From assembly GCF_026151205.1 (NCBI RefSeq), contig NC_087078.1:7642675-7706674 (forward strand): DNA of 64,000 nt, in the 5' to 3' direction. Positions 57,301 through 64,000 of this stretch are shown here, piece by piece; positions within the stretch are counted from its first letter, which is position 1; each line of letters opens with the position of its first letter. The notes under the pieces were generated by a model. The model searched no databases. It saw only the letters and a program-made list of their open reading frames with translations, and was not told where the DNA came from. A program made the position numbers and the translations under genes. This stretch comes from Bolinopsis microptera (taxonomy: Eukaryota > Ctenophora > Tentaculata > Lobata > Bolinopsidae).

Positions 57301-58420
57301 AAAGGATGTGGACTTACTCATATGCTAATTATTGTGGCTATTCATATGCTAATTTGACTTATTTTCCGAAGAACATCTATAATGAATTATTAATTATGAG
57401 AAATTAAAACTGTGAACAATTAGATTTGATCCAGCCATTGTATTCAACATTTCTTCGGAACTGTTATCTTCTTCAGAACCGTAATCTTCACTGATCTTTA
57501 GTAACATAGACCATAGTGAAAAGAGAGACTTCTTCGAATATCATTACTGATAAAACAACGGAGAGGAAGTTTAAAATGCTTTTGATGGTCCTCTCAGACT
57601 TTTTTATTACCCATTACGCCTTTTACAGACAAGCTTACTTGGTAGAATCTCATAAATAGGCCTTCCACAGGCCTTTCACAGGCCTTTTAGTTTTACAGGC
57701 CTTTTATAGTGTACATTGGTGTTATAATCAAGTGTTTGCAACTCACTCAAAATATTGACAGCAGTACAGAGAGTCAAGAGTGTAATCACTTACCTACACT
57801 TGGCCCTGATAACTAAGAACCACCGACTGGATCTTGAAAAGAACTATACCCTACAACCTTGCCCACTGCGATTACAACACTAATTGTTACACTGGACCCT
57901 GGAAAGTTGGAAACTAGTAGTGACTTTGTCAACTGTTTCTCGAACAAGCTTTGTCAGCTGTTTTTGTAACAAGCTGTCATTCTGTACGGCCCTTTTTCAT
58001 GGTATGACCTGAGACCTCCAACAATGTTAAAGTAAAATCTCAACACGTGTCGAAGACGCCTGTCAAATACGATTATTAGTAAACATCAACATTAATAAAC
58101 ATTAGGTGGCCTAGTAATAATATAATTTCTAAGGAAAAGGGAGTTGGAACTTCACTTAGTATAGAGGTGGACGTCAGCACATACGCAACACGCATACATC
58201 TGATTTGAATTCAAGATGCTTGAATTTGTATAGTATCGAAGATTTATACAATATTTGTTTAGCCCCATGGGTCTGTAACTTTCACATTTCAGTCAATTTA
58301 GCTCGACAGAGAAAAGAACTGGAGAAAGTTCAAGTAACACCGACCAGTCCCACACCACGTGCCTCCAGCACTCTGAGAACAACTAAACTAGCCAAGATCA
58401 GGAACAAAGTAACTCGATAA
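54330..58420 (+). CDS. CXorf65/C22orf15-family protein
   Basis: Four exons join in phase: 54330-54474, 56078-56208, 56999-57143, 58293-58420; 182 residues, about the length I recall for human CXorf65. Starts MYITVRHGADERVIFNPLCR. The first 50 residues look like a ubiquitin-like beta-grasp opening with the family's conserved IDLCDESG. Exon 2 gives KRAYASKYLTVPGTYVVV (family: DYASKFLT...TYYV) and exon 3 gives VYRSLLKNTEMLLPGF (family: AYKAF.PLLKNPEL). The C-terminus is basic and Ser/Thr/Pro-rich (TPTSPTPRASSTLRTT). Function in any animal is, to my knowledge, unassigned. Exon 1 ends DESG at a GTTTGT donor, before the TA-flanked MITE in intron 1; without that splice the frame would run into the element. 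The resemblance is from memory, not a search. Confidence 0.82.
54518..55372. mobile_element. TA-flanked MITE, 855 bp, same family as the 27474-32074 element
   Basis: Ends CCTTACTCGGGAATATTATA (left) and its near copy CCTTACTCGGGATTATTATA (right, complement), with TA on both sides (54516-54517, 55373-55374). It lies in intron 1 of the CXorf65-like gene, 43 bp after the donor. Inside the terminal repeats each end carries a GGCGG/CCCGG block, but the two blocks are in the same direction rather than inverted. It contains a 98-codon minus-strand frame (54794-55090). Confidence 0.88.
54794..55090 (-). CDS. 98-codon frame inside the MITE, product unknown
   Basis: Starts MILTFLAHEVSKLCHYFMVH, passes GGLITGAVEDAKPRRSPIP and LTFRAVAPLADKMKVLLRQQ, and ends in an acidic Asn/Asp/Glu tail (GDISDNENENTL). 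The corresponding stretch survives at 31660-31870 in the larger element with clear base similarity but a broken frame. It may be the last exon of a lost transposase or a captured host fragment; I do not recognise it. An AG acceptor (GATTTCAG) and a GTGAGT word lie near its start. Confidence 0.4.
   Translation of the reverse strand: MILTFLAHEVSKLCHYFMVHGGLITGAVEDAKPRRSPIPSGGQEIKLRLTFRAVAPLADKMKVLLRQQYNFEFDGQQQGDINNDNGGDISDNENENTL
55375..56077. other. Rest of intron 1 of the CXorf65-like gene
   Basis: AT-rich. The 84-codon plus frame at 55559-55813 has no splice support. Ends in the acceptor TTATCTGCAG. Confidence 0.5.
57144..58292. other. Intron 3 of the CXorf65-like gene
   Basis: No exon. 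Small repeats: CTAATTTGACT/TCATATGCTAATT near 57320-57355 and CACAGGCCTTT three times near 57665-57705. Confidence 0.5.
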
Positions 58421-59003
58421 GGAAGGACAGGATGTTTCACTCAAAAAATAGAGGAGAAGAGAGTTTTTACACTCGCATTAATCAGTCGCTGTTCAGGTGA
58501 CAGGTGAATGTTTCAAGTTATTTAACTTTCATTCGAAGGTTTTTTGTTATGCACTTAAATTGAAGACAGACTGGTACCGCATGATAATACCATAACCATA
58601 TCTTCAAATTGTTGCCGTTCATTACGTCATGCGATTGCACTGAGCTATTTGAAGATTTAAGAAAGAAGTGATAGTGCCACTTCCAAGACAAAGTTTTGTT
58701 CGCCAGGGAAATTGGTAACACTCATAACAATTGAATGCACCTCGGATTCTGATATTATCCCACAATTTTTAATTAATAATTACTATTCCTGACTTCATTC
58801 TCCAGCGCAACATTTGCCCACAATACTTATCCACAATGCACTACATAATGCATTGTAGTTGTGTCATTAAGTAAGGTCACCGCTAGACAGTGTCCAGGCC
58901 ACGCCCTCCCGTTCTCATTCATCAGATCGTATTGTTCTCAAATTATGTGTGTTATTGTCCATTTTTTGTCCATTTTTTATTAAATACTTTTCAAATTTCA
59001 CAG
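58421..59003. other. 3' flank of the CXorf65-like gene
   Basis: No clear polyadenylation signal close to the stop and no exon supported. May hold the first exon of the next plus-strand gene. Confidence 0.4.
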
Positions 59004-60395
59004 AGTACAGCAATAAATTATTTTAAAATAGAACCGTTCGAAAATATTTCCCCAGCTGTAAAATATGATGGGCACCCAAACACGGTAAACACATTGTAAA
59101 CTATGTTAGCAGGAATCTGAAGATGTGGAAACAAATTCTTTCAATATTTATTACTAATAACTATTGAAAGAGTGTTTTAATAATAGTATTAGTCACGAAT
59201 GTACGCGAATTTTATGCTTTTTGGATTTATAAAGACTGTATGAATTGTAAGTTAAAGAAGACATAATGTTGACTGGTGAATGATTAGATATTTGTAATGA
59301 CGTTAGTCTTATACGCATATACGTGACTTATTTCTTCTTAATGAATGTGTAAAGCTTGTGAGTTGTAAGTTGGGAGACAAGCAATGAAAACCAGTATTTG
59401 ACTAAAAAATCGCATAAAACAAATCTTCAGAAAGCAAATAAAAACTCTTAAAAATAAGCCCCACCGAACCTCGATTAACAAGTAAATTTAAATTAAATTC
59501 AAAGAAAGCAAAATACGTATGTTTTAAACCTCAATATCTAAACAAATGATATTTAGGAAGCTAAAGTACATCCGCACTCGTAATTCAAATTGCAATCTAT
59601 GGAAATGGGACCCTAATTACTATGGTTCACGACGTCCTGCCCCAGTGGGCCAGTGCTCTTATACATTGTTCCAAACCTAACCCCACACCTATCCCCAACC
59701 ATTATAATCCTAACCCAAATGGGGCACAAGGCTCTGGGATACAATGTTAGAGCGTCCCGGGGCAGAACGACGGCAACCCTTATTACACTTGACCGTCGCA
59801 GGAAAATTTGGGATATAATTAAATTAATTAAAATCGCCGATTAGGCATTTAAACACTAAGCTGTCAAATTAAATAGACTCGCTATAACTTTTCAAACCGT
59901 ATTTTAATCTTGCTTCCCGGGTGCATGGTAACTGCCAGTCTAGGATATGGGATGGTTTTATCGGGTAGTGATAGTGTGTATCTCTTCAAAATGTGGAATA
60001 TTACAAGCTTTATCTCCATCTGAAAGTAGACAATATGGTAATTGGACTATAGTAGTATGATCAGTCATGATAATTCATAATAGTCATAGAGATGTTCACG
60101 TGAGAATAATAAAAACCAAATGTCTAGACGACTAAGGACAACAGTCAATTCTAACACAATTTCCTCCATTGTATTAATAATCCAGTCAATTAACCACATA
60201 ATAGAGTCACTTCCTGTCTGATACCTCTGAAACCTTGCCCATACTACCAAGGTCAGTGGTGTGTGCGAAGTTTTAGAAGTATCAGACAATATACTAGAAG
60301 ATGTGCTTCAATTATTAGACCAGCGGGCTAAATCTGGTCAAGTCGAACAGTGCTCATTTTCCCAAATAGGAGGCTTAAAAAATAGAAATACCACG
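59004..60395 (+). CDS. Two exons of an unrecognised plus-strand gene (partial)
   Basis: Exon 59004-59084 (27 codons, acceptor TTTCACAG, donor GTAAAC) and exon 60252-60395 (48 codons, acceptor CTACCAAG, donor GTAAGG) are both phase 0 and multiples of three. They give STAINYFKIEPFENISPAVK, YDGHPNT, then VSGVCEVLEVSDNILEDVLQ, LLDQRAKSGQVEQCSFSQIG and GLKNRNTT. Composition and splice sites argue for real coding sequence. No ATG exon or stop exon was found; the start must lie to the left and the rest to the right, under the P450 gene on the other strand. I do not recognise the family. The second exon sits between the last two proposed P450 exons on the opposite strand. Confidence 0.5.
59085..60064. 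other. Intron or intergenic, with a small inverted repeat
   Basis: A 130-bp unit at about 59628-59775 has imperfect inverted ends (GACGTCCTGCCCC...TGCTCT against AGAGCG...GGGGCAGAACGAC), possibly a small MITE. Nothing else supported. Confidence 0.4.
60065..60163 (-). CDS. Possible last exon of the P450 gene
   Basis: A 32-codon frame ending in TGA, reading EIVLELTVVLSRLDIWFLLF then SREHLYDYYELS. It follows an AG (AATGGAG) and joins exon 60464 in phase 0 as GKNFAL-EIVLELTVVLSRLDIW, similar in spirit to the L-helix that follows the heme loop (E..VVLS.LL..F). The polypyrimidine tract is poor and the tail is short, so this stays a suggestion. Confidence 0.35.
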   Translation of the reverse strand, partial: EIVLELTVVLSRLDIWFLLFSREHLYDYYELS

Positions 60396-60463
60396 GTAAG
60401 GGTAGTACCGGTTTCCATCACAAATCCAAAGTGTTTTAAATCCTTAGAATATAGATTTCTCAC

Positions 60464-63400
60464 CAGTGCAAAGTTCTTTCCACTACATTCGTGAGGGCCA
60501 GCCATGAACGGGAAGTAATCGCACTTAGGAATGTCCCTGATAAGATCGTCGTTACTTCATACTTGTTATTAATAACGTAGAATTAATAATGCACTGAAAT
60601 ATTCCTACGATTTTGAGAGTTATAAATAATTGAATTCATGTCATCTCAGAACTTCCACAATTGATAAAATCCATAATTTATTTTGATATTAATTTTACGT
60701 CTAACTAAGCAGTCTGATCAAATTTCCAATTCCATAATTTGAGAAGTGAACCTACTTCAAGTTTAGGTTAATGAAGCGTTGGGGAATGAAACTGGTAGCC
60801 TTGTCCCAAATCTTCGGGTTCCGGCCAGCCGTGTAAGGCGACAACCACATCGTACTTCCTGTGAGAGAGAATGACACTGAGTATAAAGATGTTTATCTGT
60901 TTATTTAAGGTTATGCAACAGTGAATCCTGATAAACTTCTTGTAATTTACCTATAAACTAAAAAATACTGCAAAAATAATAACCCCAGCATGGGACCCTT
61001 ACCACTTACCTTTTGGGACAGTATATCCGCAGATCTCGTGGTCTTTGTGAAGGGTCCTCATGGTTAACGGAGCGCTAGGGTACAAGCGTAACGTTTCTTT
61101 AATCACAGCGTCAAGTCTGGGCAGCTGGTTTATCTCGGTCCAGGTTGCTGTGCTGCTAATTTCGGAGATCTCCTCCCTTAGCCTGAGTTAATTAAGATAC
61201 ATTATAGTATGCTGCGCTTTTTGTGTTCTTCGGAACATAAATACACATGCTTTAAGCATATTATGCTCGGCTTAGGGATAATTTGAGCTTTTATACTCTT
61301 GATATGGATAACAAAAAATCTTATATTGGTTGTTCTACAATTGCTCACTCACAGTCACGGATGACTATCATCCGATCACCGCTTTTAATTGTATGGTTTC
61401 ACTATGGTGACTATGGTCTTTTTAGAGATTTTCTAGGGAAACAGTCTAAAAATTGATTTAAAAAGATGAGTCGGCTTAATTGAACAAATTAAATATTTTA
61501 TGGCAGATCGAAATAAATTGTATAGAATTCATAATTCGTTATTACTAAACTATCAACTTAATTCTTCATTGTAATCAGTAATCCATTTACCATCGATTAA
61601 CGTCTCTATAGTGAGCGATGCAGGATATCGCGTAGAAAAGGGCGTTGGACGTGGTATCTTGTCCTGTTGATTGAAACCAAATAAATATCAGTATTCCATT
61701 CAACATTATCTTTAAGGGTAATTGGCTAAAGTGCCGACCTTTCAATCCAGTGTTAGAGTCTAGACTGAATAATGAATATATAATAACTGGTCTACAAATA
61801 TATGGCGACATATTCATTTTATTTCTATGGAAAATGAAATTCAATGAACTATTGGCTGCAAATCTATCATAAAACCTAGCAAATCTAGAACAATCTTACC
61901 TGCAAATAGGATGGAGTTGATGTCATCGATTACGTCTTCAATATTGTCGAAAGCCTCTAAGAATTTATCAGTAAGTGGTGACCCTTTCTCAATTATTCCC
62001 CTCGCTGTTCTTCTCACTTTAAGAATGTTCTTGCAGGTTTGCCTTTTTACTGCTAATTTTCTGAACGGGAGCTGCAAAAGAAGCTATTTTTAAATTTTAA
62101 AAACATTCCTACTGTCAGTTTCAATTTATAGGATACACTATGACCCTGATTAAATATCCAGCGATTCATATATGAGCATTAGAGAGCTCGCAAAGGTTCT
62201 CTTGATCAAGTTCAGAGGATAATTGCTAATTTGTAAAGCTGTTCCCTAGTTTTTACACACTTACTCTTCGGGTAGGATCAGCTAAGACAGAGTAGCTTTC
62301 TTTTGCTATCTGTGCGTACATTTTAGCAATATCAGAACAGCCTGTCTCTACTTCTGCTGAACACCCGAAATCTTTGTTGAACAGGCACTGAAAAATATCA
62401 AAACTTCTTGAGTTTATTCCACCTGTTGAAGCTTGCTAACTTTTCAATACGAGTGACCTAATTTAATCCTCCGAATTTTACTCGTACCGTGAAATTTTGA
62501 AAAGCAAATTAAGCTGACCAATCCGACTTACTTCACCCATGATATCAGAAGTGATCGCTTGGAACAGTTCCAAAATGTTATCTACATCAAACTCAGTGCT
62601 CTCCTTCAAATCACGTTCCTCTTTCGCACCAGAGGTGGTGTCACATGTTCCAAGAGTCCCTCTGGAAGCGTTAGATAGCGACCTGTCTATTATTCGAAGT
62701 ATTGTTCCCTCGTTTTCTACTATGTGTCTGAAATAAATTTAAATTTAATAAAATCTTTTAGTGAATGTGATCGAGCGATGCCTAATTTTGCGAGTGGGTA
62801 ATATCAACAATTAATAAAATCCGTTCGTTTGCTATAGCAAAAAAAATCTAAGGAAATTATAACAGACCTGGGGTTCAAGAATTGTCTTAGAATTTTCTTC
62901 TTGATCTTCCAATCTTCATTGTACGGTGTCAGTAACATTCCCTTATTTCCTATCATCCTGAAATGTAAATATTAAAGCTATGTATGAACCTGATTCGTCA
63001 CCCTTTTTGTAGTAAGTAATTCTAGCTTATCTGTTGCGGCAAAATGTGAATAAGCTAATAATTCAAAGTTTGTAATCCTCACCTTAAGCCTTGATAGAAC
63101 TTAAGAGCGTTTTGAAAGACGTATCTGGTGTTATCAACATCGTGTAATACTTTCTGAAATGGGAGGGCTGGTTAAGAAAATTTCAGATTGTGTCCGAAGT
63201 TCAAGAAGAGAATGTATGCAGCGTATGGGAATTGCAGGAGGTTAAAGTTAAATTTCGTAAAAGTTTCGTGATGTCGAACTAAAATAAATGTAGCATCACA
63301 CCTACAACCTACCTTGATAGGATCAGCCCCAAATACAATAGGTATCACATGTTTATGGTAAAGACGGTAGTGGAAAAGAGGACCGTACTTTTTAGCCCAC

Positions 63401-63878
63401 TCCATCCACACGTCCATTAACATTGTGTTGGATCCTCGTGCGGAGAGCCTGTTCAAGTAGGCACCCTGTCCCGATATTAGTCTGGTGGGGGATATGGAAT
63501 TTTGTTGAGTTCCTGTTGATAGAAGCCAGTGCTAAAGAAATGTGCGCTACGGTGTTATCGCTAACTTGTAAATACAATGTCCTGTTAATAGAGGTCTAGC
63601 AACGTGTGGTGATGTGAACGCACGTTATTAATAGAACTTTTAGTTAATTGTGTTGATCATATACAAACTCCGACATGAAAAATGTATATACAAAGCAGAA
63701 AAGTTCAATAAAATGGGATGATGAACCAAAATAACTTGAAGTTTATTTTGTTACCTGGGAGCTTGAGGTCCGGGGAGATGAGCAAGTTTACGGCCCATTA
63801 TTAGGACGGGAATAACAACCCGCAGTAATGCTCCCATGAGGCACACTGTCGATATTACTGTCAGCACACACCAGGACC
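60464..63878 (-). CDS. Cytochrome P450, CYP46/CYP4-like
   Basis: Eleven exons join in phase: 63878-63755, 63481-63313, 63153-63083, 62957-62868, 62727-62532, 62387-62265, 62071-61900, 61663-61591, 61182-61010, 60858-60756, 60536-60464 (about 455 codons). Membrane anchor VLTVISTVCLMGALLRVVIP then the hinge LPGPQAPR. WAKKYGPLFHYRLYHK is the A-helix/beta-1 start. GMLLTPYNEDWKIKKKIL is the C-helix. I-helix oxygen-binding motif LFAGQDTTSNAL (split between two exons). ETLR is the K-helix ExxR, FIPQRF the PERF-like motif, and FMAGPHECSGKNFA the heme loop with its Cys ligand, His replacing the usual Arg. A monooxygenase anchored in the ER; substrate unknown, sterol or fatty acid by family resemblance. 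The first exon here starts at an AG acceptor in phase 1, so an upstream exon may lie past 63.9 kb, unless the internal ATG is used. Confidence 0.88.
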
Positions 63879-64000
63879 CTGGGAATATGTGAGATTGTAA
63901 GTACCAAACCCGCACACACACGTCACACACCCCGCTTTTGTGTAAGTACCAAAACTGCATCTATACAAATAGCTTTTGTTTGTGACATAATCTAAATGTG
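63879..64000 (-). other. Region upstream of the first visible P450 exon
   Basis: On the minus strand CACATATTCCCAG is a good acceptor and CACACA runs precede it. A read-through frame exists from an ATG at 63960, but the acceptor makes an upstream exon beyond the window more likely. Confidence 0.4.

Noticed and set aside
1-64000. CRISPR arrays, operons, prokaryotic promoters and rRNA or tRNA genes
   Set aside because: None seen; spliced genes and transposon types show eukaryotic nuclear DNA, and the tandem arrays lack spacer structure.

Overview
The window reads as nuclear DNA of a metazoan, probably an early-branching marine invertebrate such as a cnidarian; the species cannot be fixed from sequence alone. 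Genes are split by GT-AG introns, bases are AT-rich, there are no operons, and non-LTR, LTR and DNA-transposon copies with satellites fill the spaces. I built the gene models by hand from reading frame, splice consensus and codon phase. Family names come from remembered protein families, not from a search.

Left third (1-26.7 kb, minus strand). One long gene starts at 26713 and runs left through ten coding exons to 6261. It encodes a low-complexity Ser/Gly/Pro-rich protein ending in a LIM-type zinc finger half. Four further first exons (13737, 12361, 11958, 10041) each carry an ATG and end in the same codon phase, so all can splice into the exon at 8244; two of them are a tandem duplicate of a Pro-rich exon with its leader. 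A separate 5'-complete, 3'-open exon lies at 1-563. The introns hold MITE-like inverted repeats, an E-box cluster, a G-run tract beside a donor site and a CT microsatellite.

Middle (26.7-38 kb). A 40-bp TATA-containing tandem array abuts the start codon at 26713. It belongs to a roughly 2.4-kb segment present twice. The first copy is interrupted by a 4.6-kb TA-flanked DNA transposon that itself received a LINE, and that LINE received a second LINE in opposite orientation with a 12-bp target duplication. The second copy of the segment is the exact empty site. Two RFX-type X-box dyads lie just beyond it.

38-48.3 kb (minus strand). Two tandem, structurally identical four-exon UbiA-family prenyltransferase genes (UBIAD1-like). 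Between them lie a hAT-type MITE and a young-looking, pol-less LTR element carrying a gag-protease ORF, flanked by about 357 bp of direct repeat instead of a short target duplication.

48.3-64 kb. A mariner-type MITE, a LINE tail, a duplicated block ending in a 15-bp minisatellite that has grown to about 1.74 kb, then a plus-strand four-exon homologue of the CXorf65/C22orf15 family with a TA-flanked MITE in intron 1. After it come two exons of an unrecognised plus-strand gene, and a minus-strand cytochrome P450 gene (CYP46/CYP4-like) that runs off or nearly off the right edge.
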